NCBI RefSeq assembly: GCF_004155535.1
Contig: NZ_RYUH01000003.1
Coordinates: 1 to 64,000, forward strand
Origin: Bifidobacterium pseudolongum subsp. globosum
GTDB lineage: Bacteria > Actinomycetota > Actinomycetes > Actinomycetales > Bifidobacteriaceae
Direction of reading: 5' to 3'
Length of the DNA: 64,000 bases
Part shown: positions 28,638-37,859 of the stretch, in pieces
Position numbering within the stretch: the stretch's first letter is position 1
How the letters are laid out: each line of letters starts with the position of its first letter
The notes under the pieces: model-generated
Seen by the model: only the letters and a program-made list of their open reading frames with translations
The model's database searches: none
Told to the model about the DNA's origin: nothing
Made by a program: the position numbers and the translations under genes

Positions 28638-30241
28638 CACGAATCCTCCTGCGAAGCCTTCTTGCTCGGGCTCGGACTGGAACTTGCGCTGGGGCTCGGC
28701 GAGGACTTGCTCTTCTTGGCCTGTTCCTCGAGGCGCTTGCGCTCCTCTTCGGCCGCCTTCTTCCTGGCTTCCTGCTCCTGTTGCATCTGGTTGAACTGGT
28801 CCTCGATCAGGTCCACATGCGCCTGGGCGTCGCTGTAGCTGTCGGCGGGTATACCCTGCTTGAGCTGGTTGCGCCACTGTTCGGGCAGCTCGCTGATGTG
28901 CATGGAGGTCTGCTCGATCGGGTGCGAAAGCTGCAGGCCGAAGATGTTCGTGGGCACACCCTGGTAGATCGCCACCTTGCCTTCGTCTGCGGCGAGGTAA
29001 TACTGGTTCTGGCTCCACGCATAGGCGCCCCACGCGCCGCCGCACAACGCCACAAGCACCACGACGACCGTGATGACCGCGGCCACGCGCCCGTGGAAGC
29101 GCTTCGTGCGCGCCTGCTTCTTCTGGTCGAGCTGTTCCTGGTGGATCGCCCGCGCCACCTCGGGGTCGTTCGGGTCGGCGCTGTAGTTGCCGTCCTGCTT
29201 CTGCACCACCGGGATCTCGCCGGTGTCCGGCGTCGTGCGCTCGCCGGTCTCCTCACGCACGTCCGACGGCTGGCCCACGGTCTGGTTCGATTGCTCGTCC
29301 TCGCCCTCGGTGCGCGGTTTGCGCGACGCGATCAGCGCGGCCGCGCGTTCCGCCGGCGACGACGTGGAGATCAGCGGCGGCGCGGAGACGACCGGTTCAT
29401 GGATGATGTCAGCCACCGCTTCGAGCGTCGCGCTCGCCGCGCCGCCGACGATCGGCGTCTGGTGCGGCAGGTCGAAGCCGTCGGCGTTCAGCGCGAGCGT
29501 CGCGTCGGCGATCACCGCGCTCACATTGTCGGTGCTGCCGGCGCGCAACGCCATCGAGACGAGCTTCTGCGCGCACTCCTCGGGGTCGGTGAAGTGCAGC
29601 ATCGTCTCTTCGATCGTCGAATCCTCGAGCACGCCGCACAGGCCGTCGGAGCACAGCAGCAGGCGGTCGCCCGCGCGCGCCGTGCGGATCGAGATGTCCG
29701 GGCGCGAGTCGATGTCGAAGTCGCCGAGCACGCGCATCACCACATTGCGCTGCGGGTGGTTGCGTGCCTCGGACTGGCTGATGCGCTTGGTGTCGATGAG
29801 GTGCTGCACGTAGCTGTGATCGCTCGTCAGGCGCATCAGATGGCCGTCGCGCAGCAGATACGCGCGCGAATCGCCGATGTGCGCGAGCACCCAATAGTCG
29901 GCCACGAGCGTGATCGCGGTGATCGTGGTGCCCATGCCGGCGAGTTTGCGTTCGCGCTTCGCCTTGCCCACGATCGCGTCGTGCGCGGCCATCGCGGAGG
30001 CCTCCATGATCTGCGTGGCACGCGCCACGTCGCCGTTCGGGGAATCCTGTTCGATGTGCGCGAGGGAGCGGATCGCGATCGTCGAGGCGGTGTCGCCGCC
30101 CGCATGGCCGCCCATGCCGTCGCAGATCGCCACCAGGTGCGCGCCGGCGAACGACGAGTCCTGGTTGTTCGACCGCACGGTGCCGACGTCGGAGACGGTC
30201 GTCGAATACATGTACAACGTGGGTTCTTCGGAAGAGGTCAT
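28637..30241 (-). CDS. pstP: PP2C-family Ser/Thr phosphatase (PstP-like)
   Basis: 534-residue membrane phosphatase that reverses PknA/PknB phosphorylation. The catalytic domain (about 10-245) has the metal-binding motifs VRSNNQDS, ICDGMGGHAGGD, AHIGDSRAYLLR, LCSDGLCG and GSTDNVSAV. A long polar linker (about 280-380) leads to one membrane helix (about 385-408). The outer domain (about 150 residues) then ends in a Lys/Glu-rich coiled coil and a Ser/Pro tail. The extracellular part is larger than in mycobacterial PstP and may sense the wall (inference). It begins 10 bp after fhaB. Confidence 0.93.
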   Translation of the reverse strand: MTSSEEPTLYMYSTTVSDVGTVRSNNQDSSFAGAHLVAICDGMGGHAGGDTASTIAIRSLAHIEQDSPNGDVARATQIMEASAMAAHDAIVGKAKRERKLAGMGTTITAITLVADYWVLAHIGDSRAYLLRDGHLMRLTSDHSYVQHLIDTKRISQSEARNHPQRNVVMRVLGDFDIDSRPDISIRTARAGDRLLLCSDGLCGVLEDSTIEETMLHFTDPEECAQKLVSMALRAGSTDNVSAVIADATLALNADGFDLPHQTPIVGGAASATLEAVADIIHEPVVSAPPLISTSSPAERAAALIASRKPRTEGEDEQSNQTVGQPSDVREETGERTTPDTGEIPVVQKQDGNYSADPNDPEVARAIHQEQLDQKKQARTKRFHGRVAAVITVVVVLVALCGGAWGAYAWSQNQYYLAADEGKVAIYQGVPTNIFGLQLSHPIEQTSMHISELPEQWRNQLKQGIPADSYSDAQAHVDLIEDQFNQMQQEQEARKKAAEEERKRLEEQAKKSKSSPSPSASSSPSPSKKASQEDS

Positions 30242-30251
30242 CGGTGCTCAA

Positions 30252-30812
30252 TCACCTCAGTTCGAATGTGGTGGCGCCGATGCGCACGGGGACGCGCGGG
30301 GCCAGGATCGTGGGTGCGTTGATGCGCTGCTGGTTGACCACGGTGCCGTTGGTGCTGTGCAGGTCCTCGATGGCCCACGAGTCGGTTGTCGGGTCGGGGT
30401 AGACGCGCGCGTGGTGCGACGAGACGAACTCGTCGTCGAGCACCACATTGTTGGACGAGGCGCGGCCGAGCGTGATCACACCATTGTTGAGCGGCACGGA
30501 CGTACCTGCGAGGGGCCCGTCGATGATCACGAGCAGGGTCGGCTTCTGCTCGGCGGCCTGCGGCTGCACCGCCGCGACGGGCACGGCGGCGCCGGTGGCG
30601 GCGGATGGGGGCGAACGCAGCGGCTGCGCGGCGGGGGCCGGCACTTCGGCCTTCTTGCGCGCCTGGCGTTCCTTGCGGCGGCTGGCGCGCGACTTGCGTG
30701 GGCTGAACGTGGCCACATCGCGGTACAGCGACCGCGAGATGAGCCAGACGAACACCCACAGCAGCAAGAGGAACGCGTACTTCAGTACCGTGAAAGTGAG
30801 TTCGGTAATCAT
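30252..30812 (-). CDS. fhaB: Membrane-anchored FHA protein FhaB
   Basis: 186-residue protein with one N-terminal helix (about 8-27), a basic linker rich in Arg/Lys (RKSRASRRKERQARKK) and a Pro/Ala stretch. A C-terminal FHA domain (about 92-186) has the phosphothreonine-binding signatures ITLGRASSNNVVLDD, SSHHARV and LHSTNGTVVN. In mycobacteria FhaB (FipA) links phosphorylation by PknA/PknB to FtsZ and FtsQ. It lies 24 bp downstream of fhaA within the operon. Confidence 0.93.
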   Translation of the reverse strand: MITELTFTVLKYAFLLLLWVFVWLISRSLYRDVATFSPRKSRASRRKERQARKKAEVPAPAAQPLRSPPSAATGAAVPVAAVQPQAAEQKPTLLVIIDGPLAGTSVPLNNGVITLGRASSNNVVLDDEFVSSHHARVYPDPTTDSWAIEDLHSTNGTVVNQQRINAPTILAPRVPVRIGATTFELR

Positions 30813-30836
30813 AACGAGTGGTGGTGGTCTTCCGGA

Positions 30837-31538
30837 TTACTCCTGGTCTTGGGAGGAGGCCCAGTACAGGATGCGCGTGCGGCCGATCGTGATCGTGTTG
30901 CCGTCGAGCAGGGTGGCGGCGGGGACCTGGTGGCCCTCCACGTACGTGCCGTTGGTGGAGCCGAGGTCGCGTGCGATCACGCCGTTGTCGGTGATGTCGA
31001 TCTCGAGGTGCTTGCGCGAGATGCCCGGGTCGTCGATCACGATGTCGCAGCCGGAGCCGCGCCCCAGGATCGTCTTGTCTTTCGTGAGCAGGTACTGGCT
31101 GTTGTTCACTTCGAGCATGGGGCAGTCCTCGGTCTGCGCGTCGGTCGTGACCGGCACGGCGTTGCCCTGCACGGACTCGGACGTGAGTTTGAAGTTGCCT
31201 TTTGTCTGGTCGAGGTCCTCTTCGAAGATCACCACGACCGGGCCCACGAACGCATAATGCTGGCTCTTCGCGTACTGCGTAAGATTGTCGGCCAGTTCGT
31301 TGGCGAGCGCCTCGGACCCCCACTGCTCGATGCGGTCGAAATCGGGGGTGCTCAGCTTGAATCGGTATTCGTTCGGCGCCACCGTGCGGTCGCGCCCCAC
31401 GGGCATCGCCTCGGCGTCGATCTCGCGCTCGAGCGCGCTGGAGAGGTCGACGGGCTGCAGGTCTTTGGAGCCGAATTTCGCGAACACTCCGTTGACCGCG
31501 CCCTCCACGCTTTTCTCAAAACGATCAAGAACGCTCAT
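30837..31538 (-). CDS. fhaA: DUF3662/FHA protein FhaA
   Basis: 233-residue cytosolic protein. The N-terminal DUF3662 domain (1-120, beginning MSVLDRFEKSVEGAVNGVF) is followed by a short linker and a C-terminal FHA domain (about 150-228) with KTILGRGSGCDIVIDD, ISRKHLEID and DLGSTNGTYVEG. Mycobacterial FhaA binds the phosphorylated pseudokinase domain of MviN and helps control peptidoglycan synthesis; the linker here is much shorter. It is the first gene of the seven-gene operon. The ATG at 31538 has AGGGA 6 nt upstream, and the promoter should lie in the 80 bp shared with the divergent peptidase gene. Confidence 0.94.
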   Translation of the reverse strand: MSVLDRFEKSVEGAVNGVFAKFGSKDLQPVDLSSALEREIDAEAMPVGRDRTVAPNEYRFKLSTPDFDRIEQWGSEALANELADNLTQYAKSQHYAFVGPVVVIFEEDLDQTKGNFKLTSESVQGNAVPVTTDAQTEDCPMLEVNNSQYLLTKDKTILGRGSGCDIVIDDPGISRKHLEIDITDNGVIARDLGSTNGTYVEGHQVPAATLLDGNTITIGRTRILYWASSQDQE

Positions 31539-31604
31539 AGTTGTCCCTTTCTATACTCCATCTATCCTACGCGGGGTTGCCAACAGGACGGCTTTTGCGG
31601 GTGC

Positions 31605-31610
31605 TAGCGT
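31605..31610 (+). promoter_or_regulatory. -10 box of the S9 peptidase gene
   Basis: TAGCGT ends 8 nt before the ATG at 31619. The intervening AAGGCGGT is too close to the start to act as a normal ribosome site, so the transcript may be leaderless. Confidence 0.4.
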
Positions 31611-31618
31611 AAGGCGGT

Positions 31619-34003
31619 ATGACGAAACCATTGCAGCCCGCCGCCGGCCAGGCGGCTGATTCCACCCAGTCCGAAGCCGTGCGCGAATACGCCGCCAACA
31701 AGGCGCGCACAACCCGGTTCACCTGCGGCGCCCCGCGTTCCGCCACGCTGCTCGGCGACGGCGAACGCATGCTGTTCCTGCGCTCCGACGGCAGTGAGGA
31801 CACGGTGACGGCGCTATGGGTCAGCGTGAACAACGGCACCGACGCGGTGGGCGAGTTCATGCTCGCCGACCCGCGCACGTTGCTCGCCGACGCCGACGCC
31901 GAGGATGTGCCGGCCGAGGAGCGCGCCCGCCGCGAACGCGCGCGTGAAAGCGGCAGCGGCATCGTCGCGTACAGCGTGGACGACACAGGCCGCACGGTGC
32001 TGTTCACGATCAACGGCGAGCTGTTTGTCTGCGAGCTCGGCGAGGACGGCGTCACCGCCGAAACGCGCCGGCTGGAGCTCACGTTCGACGATGACGGCGA
32101 GCGGCAGTACGCCACGCCGATCCTCAATCCGCGCGTCAGTCCGGACGGCACGCGTGTGGCGTATGCGACCGGCACGGCGGTCGTGGTGGCCGAGACCTCG
32201 ACCGGCCGCGCGCACGCCGTGTTCACCGTGGCCGAACAGGACCGCGCCACGATGCGCGCCGGTCTGGCGGAATTCGCCGCTGCCGAGGAGATGGACCGCT
32301 ACAGCGGCTTCTGGTGGGGCCCCGATTCGCGCACATTGCTCGTGGAATGCTTCGACTCCGCCGCCGAACCGTTGTGGACGATCAGCGACCCAGCGAACCC
32401 GGCCGACCCGGGCGTGCGCCACCGCTACCCGCGCGCGTTGACGCAGAACGCCGTGGTGGACCTGTTCGCCGTGCACCTTGCCGATGACCGCCTGTATGTG
32501 GACCGCACGGCGCTTGTGGATTGGGACAACACCGCCTACGAATACCTGGCCGTGGTGCGCTGGCAGGCCGGTCAGCGCCCGCTGCTGCGCGTGCTGAACC
32601 GCCTGCAGACCGACGAGCAGATCCTGCGCGTGGACGTGCCCGAGGAATCCGGATGGGCGCATCTCACGTCGATCGACGAGCACACGATGCCTCTGCTGCC
32701 CGTCAGCGTGCTCGAGACACATCACAACGACCAGTGGATCGACCTGATCGACGGCACGCCCGCCTATACGCCCAACGGCCGGCTGATCTGCTCCGTCAAC
32801 GACATGCGCGCCGACACGAACCGCCTCACCGTGGACGGCGTGCCGTTCACCCCGGCCGGCTGGCAGGTGCGCGCACTGCTCGACGCCGACGACGGCACGG
32901 TGATGTGCGTCGTGCAGCGCACGCCCGAACTCGCGCCCGACGTGCCCGACGCGTGGCGCGCCACGGCGGCGGACCACGATGCGCGCAGCTTCGACGTGGT
33001 GGCGATCGATTACGAAGGGCATGTGTACCCGGTGACCGACGAGCCGGGCGTGTGGGGCGCGGCCCGCCGTGGCGACGGCCTCATGGTCGCCGGGCGCGAC
33101 ATGGCGCATCCGCAAGCGCAGATGATGCACTACTTCCGCGGCAACGGCGTGCACGTGAAGAACCATGCGGCGGTGCCCGGGCTCACGATGAACGTGCGGT
33201 TCGCGCGCCTCGGCGAGCGCGGCCTGCACGCGGCGATCGTCGCGCCCACCGGCGCGCAATACGCCGGCGCGCGGCAGCTGCCCGTGCTCATGCACCCGTA
33301 CGGAGGCCCGGGCTTCCAGGAGGTCACGATGAGCATGGCCGCCTACTGGGACGCGCAGTGGTGGGCCGAACAGGGGTATCTCGTCGTTGTGGCCGACGGG
33401 CGCGGCACGACCGGCCGCGGCCCGCGCTGGGACCGCGAGATCCACGAATGCATGAAGGATGTGACACTCACCGATCAGGTGGATGCCGTGCACGCGCTCG
33501 CCGGCGCCGTGCAGGCCATCAACACCGGCCAGCCGCACGCGCGCCACGCGCATGCCGCCGTGCGCGCGCTGCCTGAACCGGACCTGCAGCGCGTGGCGAT
33601 GATCGGCTGGTCGTACGGCGGGTTCCTTTCCGCGCTCGCCGTGCTCCGCGCGCCCGACGTGTTCGCCGCGGCGTGCGCGGGCGCCCCACCCACCGACTGG
33701 ACCCTGTACGACACGTGCTACACCGAGCGGTATCTGGGGCTCGACCCCGAGGTCTACGCGCGCAACAGCATCATCGCCGACGCGCCGCGCCTGCGCCGCC
33801 CGCTCATGCTCATCCACGGATTCGCCGACGACAACGTGACGATTGCGCATTCGCTGCGCCTGAGCCAGGCGCTCATGGAGGCCGGGCGCGAACACACGTT
33901 CCTGCCGCTCACCGGCATCACGCACATGACGAACGACCCGGCCGTGGCGCGCAACCTGCTCGTGCTGCAGCGCGACTTCCTCGCCCGAGCGCTCGCCCGC
34001 TAG
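31619..34003 (+). CDS. S9 family peptidase (DPP-IV type)
   Basis: 794-residue cytosolic serine peptidase. An N-terminal beta-propeller region (about 40-520) resembles the dipeptidyl-peptidase IV N-terminal domain. It is followed by an alpha/beta-hydrolase catalytic domain: nucleophile in IGWSYGGFLSAL (S665), Asp in HGFADDNV (D737 or D738) and His in GITHMTND (H769). Such enzymes release X-Pro or other dipeptides from peptides. There is no signal peptide. A Glu pair for N-terminus binding is plausible in FAAAEEMDRYSGFWWGPD, typical of DPP-IV-like enzymes. Confidence 0.92.
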   Translation: MTKPLQPAAGQAADSTQSEAVREYAANKARTTRFTCGAPRSATLLGDGERMLFLRSDGSEDTVTALWVSVNNGTDAVGEFMLADPRTLLADADAEDVPAEERARRERARESGSGIVAYSVDDTGRTVLFTINGELFVCELGEDGVTAETRRLELTFDDDGERQYATPILNPRVSPDGTRVAYATGTAVVVAETSTGRAHAVFTVAEQDRATMRAGLAEFAAAEEMDRYSGFWWGPDSRTLLVECFDSAAEPLWTISDPANPADPGVRHRYPRALTQNAVVDLFAVHLADDRLYVDRTALVDWDNTAYEYLAVVRWQAGQRPLLRVLNRLQTDEQILRVDVPEESGWAHLTSIDEHTMPLLPVSVLETHHNDQWIDLIDGTPAYTPNGRLICSVNDMRADTNRLTVDGVPFTPAGWQVRALLDADDGTVMCVVQRTPELAPDVPDAWRATAADHDARSFDVVAIDYEGHVYPVTDEPGVWGAARRGDGLMVAGRDMAHPQAQMMHYFRGNGVHVKNHAAVPGLTMNVRFARLGERGLHAAIVAPTGAQYAGARQLPVLMHPYGGPGFQEVTMSMAAYWDAQWWAEQGYLVVVADGRGTTGRGPRWDREIHECMKDVTLTDQVDAVHALAGAVQAINTGQPHARHAHAAVRALPEPDLQRVAMIGWSYGGFLSALAVLRAPDVFAAACAGAPPTDWTLYDTCYTERYLGLDPEVYARNSIIADAPRLRRPLMLIHGFADDNVTIAHSLRLSQALMEAGREHTFLPLTGITHMTNDPAVARNLLVLQRDFLARALAR

Positions 34004-34042
34004 GCGCGCGTGCCGCTGTGCGTGCACGGGCCGCGCACTGCC

Positions 34043-34048
34043 TACTAT
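34043..34048 (+). promoter_or_regulatory. -10 box of the leaderless lipase-like gene
   Basis: TACTAT ends 7 nt before the ATG at 34056 and no ribosome-binding site is present. Confidence 0.5.
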
Positions 34049-34055
34049 GGTCGGT

Positions 34056-35129
34056 ATGGAAATCGCGATGATTGACGAACGGCACTTCCGCGCCGCCGTG
34101 GAGCAGACCATGCTGCCGGCGATAGCGCACTGCAGGCACAGCGGCACGATGCAGCCGGCCACCGAAGACCATCTGGGCCAGCCGCTGCCGCCGCTCGCCG
34201 AACTCGGGCACCTGCACTACGTGTGCTACGACGTGGGCGAATTCCAACAGCTGCACGTGCCCGGCGCGTCGACGCGGAACCACGGCGCCGTCGTCATCTC
34301 GCACGGGTTCTCCGAATTCGCCGCGAAATACGCCGAAATGGCATGGTATTTCCTGCTCGCCGGATTCTCCGTGTGCATCCTCGAGCACCGCGGGCACGGC
34401 TATTCGCAGCGTGATGTGCGCGACGACCAGGTGGTGTACATCGACGACTGGCGGCGGTACGTGGCCGACTTCGCCAAGTTCACGCGCGAAGTCGGGCGCG
34501 GGTACATGCAGGGCGGCCCGCTCACACTGTTCGCGCATTCGATGGGCGGCGGCATCGCCGCGGCCATGCTCGAACGCTACCCGAACATCGTGGACCGCGC
34601 TGTGCTCTCGTCGCCGATGATCGAAGCGAACATGGGTCTGCCCACATGGCTCGCAGCCACGGTGTGCGGGGCGCTCGCCGACGTGGGCAGGGGCAAGCGC
34701 ATGGCGCCCGGCCAGCACGGGTTCACCACGGCGATCAATTGGAAAGAGGAGCGCGGGGCGAGCGTGGCGCGCGTCACGTGGTTCAAAGCATTGCGCGACG
34801 CGAACACGCACTACCAGACCACCGCGCCGGCGAACGAGTGGGTGCGGCAGGCGGCGCGGCTTTCGCCGGCCGTGCTGCGGCAGGACATGTGCGAGCGGAT
34901 CGAGACGCCCGTCCTCATGTTTCAGGCGGGTGCCGACCACTGGGTGCGCAACAGCGCGCAAAACGTGTTCGCCAAGCGCGTGGGACGTGACGCCGGAGAC
35001 TTGCGGTTCATCCGCGTGCCGGGCTCCGTGCACGAGATCTTCTCGATGCCCAACGGCGTCATGGCGCCGTATCTGCAGCATGTGCTGCGTTTTCTGCAAA
35101 CCGACGAAGTGGTGACGGTGTTGCCGTAA
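34056..35129 (+). CDS. Alpha/beta hydrolase (lysophospholipase/monoacylglycerol-lipase-like)
   Basis: 357-residue serine hydrolase of the PldB/monoacylglycerol lipase group. The oxyanion region is VVISHGFSEFAAKYAE. The nucleophile elbow is FAHSMGGGIAAAML (S162), the acid is expected in LMFQAGADHWV and the His in PGSVHEIFS. There is no signal peptide, so it should act inside the cell or at the inner membrane face. The substrate, perhaps lysophospholipid or monoglyceride, is inferred from the family. It follows the S9 peptidase by 52 bp but has its own TACTAT box. Confidence 0.85.
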   Translation: MEIAMIDERHFRAAVEQTMLPAIAHCRHSGTMQPATEDHLGQPLPPLAELGHLHYVCYDVGEFQQLHVPGASTRNHGAVVISHGFSEFAAKYAEMAWYFLLAGFSVCILEHRGHGYSQRDVRDDQVVYIDDWRRYVADFAKFTREVGRGYMQGGPLTLFAHSMGGGIAAAMLERYPNIVDRAVLSSPMIEANMGLPTWLAATVCGALADVGRGKRMAPGQHGFTTAINWKEERGASVARVTWFKALRDANTHYQTTAPANEWVRQAARLSPAVLRQDMCERIETPVLMFQAGADHWVRNSAQNVFAKRVGRDAGDLRFIRVPGSVHEIFSMPNGVMAPYLQHVLRFLQTDEVVTVLP

Positions 35130-35206
35130 GGCGCGGCGTGCGGGCCGGTCGCTCGCTACTATGGTCGCGGAAGACATTGAGACTACGTGGCGAGGCAGGG
35201 AGTGAA

Positions 35207-36202
35207 GTGACGCAACAGCAACGCAATGTGGAGGAGATGCTCAAGCGGGCCGCGCGCGCCGAACAGCGTGACGCCGCACAGGAACTCGCGGACGAGACCC
35301 AAGCGGAGCCGAACGTGGCGCAGACACCCCGGCGCATGATGGCCGGCATCGCCTGCACGCTCGTCGGTGGCGTGCTGTGGGGCGTCAACGGGTCGGTCTC
35401 CAAGATCCTCATGGAGCAGTATGACGCCAGCCCCATGTGGGTGGCATGCGTACGCGAGATCTTCGCCGGGCTGATCTTCCTGGCGTGTGGGGCGATCGGT
35501 TCGCCCAAAGCGCTGCGCAAAGCGTTCACGACCGTGCGCGATTACCCGATGTACCTCGTCACCGCGCTCACCTGTGTGACGCTCGTGCAAGTGGCGTACC
35601 TGTTCTCGATCCACTGGACCAACGCGGGCACGGCCACCGTGCTGCAGACGGTGAACCTGCTCATGGTGCTCGTGTACGTGTGCGTGCGCGGACGGCGCAA
35701 ACCGACCGTGCGCGAAGTGGTGGGCGTGGCGCTCGCGTTCGCCGGCGTGTGGCTGCTCGCCACCGGAGGCGACTTGGGCGCGCTGACGCTGCCGTTGCCC
35801 GGCCTGCTGTGGGGCCTCGCCGACGCGTTTGCATGCGCGTGCCTCGCGATCATCCCGGTCAAACTCATTGCGAAATACGGCAATTTCGTCGTCAACGGCA
35901 TCACGTTCCTGCTCTCCGGCCTCATCCTCACACCGTTCGTGCGGCCTTGGTCGCATGTGCCGGCGTTCGACGCGCGCGGATGGTGGCTGCTCGTGTTCAC
36001 CGTGGTCGTCGGCACATTCGTGGCGTTCTGGCTGTATATGGCGGGCGTCGTGCGCATCGGGTCGATGCGCGCCACGATGTTCGGCACGATCGAACCGGTG
36101 GCCGCCACGGTCACCGCGGTCATGTGGACAGGGGCGATTTTTACGCCCATCGACCTTGTGGGCTTCGCGCTCATTCTCATCATGGCGTTTCTGGTGCGTT
36201 GA
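35207..36202 (+). CDS. EamA/DMT-family permease
   Basis: 331-residue membrane transporter with two EamA repeats of five helices each (about 45-175 and 190-331), preceded by a charged cytoplasmic tail of about 40 residues. Conserved features include GGVLWGVNGSVSK at the first helix, NAGTATVLQTVNLLM in the fourth and the matching RIGSMRATMFGTIEPV in the second repeat. The exported substrate is not predictable. The GTG at 35207 is chosen because AGGGAG lies just upstream and the frame before it has no coding character. The 3' end overlaps the convergent methyltransferase by 23 bp. Confidence 0.85.
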   Translation: MTQQQRNVEEMLKRAARAEQRDAAQELADETQAEPNVAQTPRRMMAGIACTLVGGVLWGVNGSVSKILMEQYDASPMWVACVREIFAGLIFLACGAIGSPKALRKAFTTVRDYPMYLVTALTCVTLVQVAYLFSIHWTNAGTATVLQTVNLLMVLVYVCVRGRRKPTVREVVGVALAFAGVWLLATGGDLGALTLPLPGLLWGLADAFACACLAIIPVKLIAKYGNFVVNGITFLLSGLILTPFVRPWSHVPAFDARGWWLLVFTVVVGTFVAFWLYMAGVVRIGSMRATMFGTIEPVAATVTAVMWTGAIFTPIDLVGFALILIMAFLVR

Positions 36203-37076
36203 CGTGTGCCGTGGGCGGGCGGCCATGCCGCTTCCTGCCGACGATCACCTGCGCTTCGATCGTCAGTTCGCGGATCCGGCCAAGGTCGAGCGCGTCGATG
36301 TTCACATTGAACAACAGCGGCGTCATATGCGCGAAGGCGCGCACGTCATCCGGCGGCATCGCGAAGGTCCGTGAGACGAGGCGCGTGTCCAGCACGTCGA
36401 AATGACGGGCGAACTGGTCGACCGTCTGCTCGTTCGAATAGTCGGCGTGGCGCAGCTGCGCGCTCGCGAGCTCGCGCAACTGTTCGTCGTGCCGCGCGCC
36501 GGGGACCACTTTGACGACGATGCCGCCCGGGCGCAGCACGCGGCGGAACTCGCCGTAATGCACGGGAGAGAACACGTCGAGGATGCAGTCGACCGCCGCG
36601 TCGCGCAGCGGCAGATCGGCCAGATTGCCCACGAACCAGCGGATTGCGAGACTTTCGTCTTCGCGCGCCGCCTGTTGCACGGAATCCTTGGAGATGTCGA
36701 AGGCAAGCACGTCGGCCTGTGGATTCGCCTGCTGCACGGCGCGCGCGTAGAAGCCCTCGCCGCAGCCGGCGTCCAGGATCGCCGGGCGCCGATTGGCGGG
36801 GCAGTGGGCGCGCACGGCGTCGAGCACGGCGCTCGCGATGTGGCTGTAGTAGCCGGCGTTGAGGATGCGTCCGCGGTTCGCAAACGACTCCTTGCTGTAG
36901 AACTGCGACTGTTTGGCGGCCGGCGCGAGGTTCACGTAGCCCTGCTTCGCGATGTCGAAGGTGTGCCGGTTCGGGCAGCGCAGGCTTGTGCTGTCGAGCC
37001 TCAGTTCGGCATGGCACAGCGGGCAGATGAAGTACCGTTCGCAATCATGGAAGCGCGCGAGTCTTGCGGGATTCAT
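36180..37076 (-). CDS. RlmA-type 23S rRNA (guanine-N1) methyltransferase
   Basis: 298-residue methyltransferase of the RlmA family, which methylates G745 or G748 in helix 35 of 23S rRNA; RlmAII members change sensitivity to tylosin-class macrolides. An N-terminal zinc ribbon (C18, C21, C34, H38 in FICPLC and RCPNRHTFD) is followed by the hallmark QGYVNLAPA. The SAM motif is ILDAGCGEGFYARAV, with LDVFSPVHYGEFRRVL farther on. RlmAI cannot be told from RlmAII without alignment. The ATG at 37076 has a TACTAT box 6 nt upstream and no ribosome site. The stop lies inside the end of the EamA permease gene. Confidence 0.87.
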   Translation of the reverse strand: MNPARLARFHDCERYFICPLCHAELRLDSTSLRCPNRHTFDIAKQGYVNLAPAAKQSQFYSKESFANRGRILNAGYYSHIASAVLDAVRAHCPANRRPAILDAGCGEGFYARAVQQANPQADVLAFDISKDSVQQAAREDESLAIRWFVGNLADLPLRDAAVDCILDVFSPVHYGEFRRVLRPGGIVVKVVPGARHDEQLRELASAQLRHADYSNEQTVDQFARHFDVLDTRLVSRTFAMPPDDVRAFAHMTPLLFNVNIDALDLGRIRELTIEAQVIVGRKRHGRPPTAHVNAPETP

Positions 37077-37157
37077 GCCGCCATAGTAACTGCTGTGGGC
37101 GTCACTGGTCCCAGCGGGCACGGACTGCGTGGTTGTGGTTTGTCGAACGGCTGGCGG

Positions 37158-37853
37158 CTACGGCAGGTCGGCGCGCTCCACAAGGCGCGCCATCTGTGTG
37201 CGCCCCATGCACAGACGGTTGCTTGCCGCGGAAAGATGCGCTTTCGCGGTGCGCTCCGAGATGAACATACGCTGTGCGATCTGCTGGTTCGTCAGTCCTT
37301 CGGCGGCCAGTATGACCGCTTCGCGTTCGCGTTCGGGCAGCGCGTCGAGCATCGCGCGCGCCTGTTGCCGGCGTGCATTCGGCTGTTGGGCGTGCAGGTC
37401 GTTGATGAGCTGCCGTTCGCTCGCCGGATTGAACTGGGGTGTGCCGTCGCAGACACCGATGATGCGCCGGATGATGTCTTCGGGGGCGTCGGTTTTCGAG
37501 ATGAAGCCTTCGGCGCCGGCTTCGACGGCTCGTTGCACGGTGTCCGTGGGGCCGAGCGAAGTCAGGATGAGCACATGGGGCGCATGCGTGTTGGCGCGGA
37601 TGGCGCGGGTCAGCTCGATGCCATCCATGCCGGGCATCGCGATGTCGACGAGCACGACGTTGGGATTGTGCTGCGCGATCTGTTCAAGGCATTCGCGGCC
37701 TGATGTCGCGATGGCGCACACGCTCACATGGTGGTTGGAGTAGTCGTTGAGAATGATGCGCATCGTCTGGCCGATCATCGGGTCGTCGTCGACCACGATG
37801 ACGGTGATCGGCGTTTGCGCTGCGCCGTTCTCGTCCATCGTGTTGTGAGCCAT
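37158..37853 (-). CDS. NarL/LuxR-family response regulator
   Basis: 231-residue regulator. The receiver domain (about 15-135) has the acidic pair in VVDDDPMIG, phosphoacceptor D70 in VVLVDIAMPGMDG, and the switch residues T/S in LILTSLG and K in FISKTD. The C-terminal LuxR helix-turn-helix (about 165-228) has LPEREREAVILAAEGLTNQQIAQRM split over two helices. It lies 6 bp after the histidine kinase and is surely its partner. DNA targets are not visible; no transporter operon follows, so the regulated pathway is unknown. Confidence 0.92.
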   Translation of the reverse strand: MAHNTMDENGAAQTPITVIVVDDDPMIGQTMRIILNDYSNHHVSVCAIATSGRECLEQIAQHNPNVVLVDIAMPGMDGIELTRAIRANTHAPHVLILTSLGPTDTVQRAVEAGAEGFISKTDAPEDIIRRIIGVCDGTPQFNPASERQLINDLHAQQPNARRQQARAMLDALPEREREAVILAAEGLTNQQIAQRMFISERTAKAHLSAASNRLCMGRTQMARLVERADLP

Positions 37854-37859
37854 AGGCAG

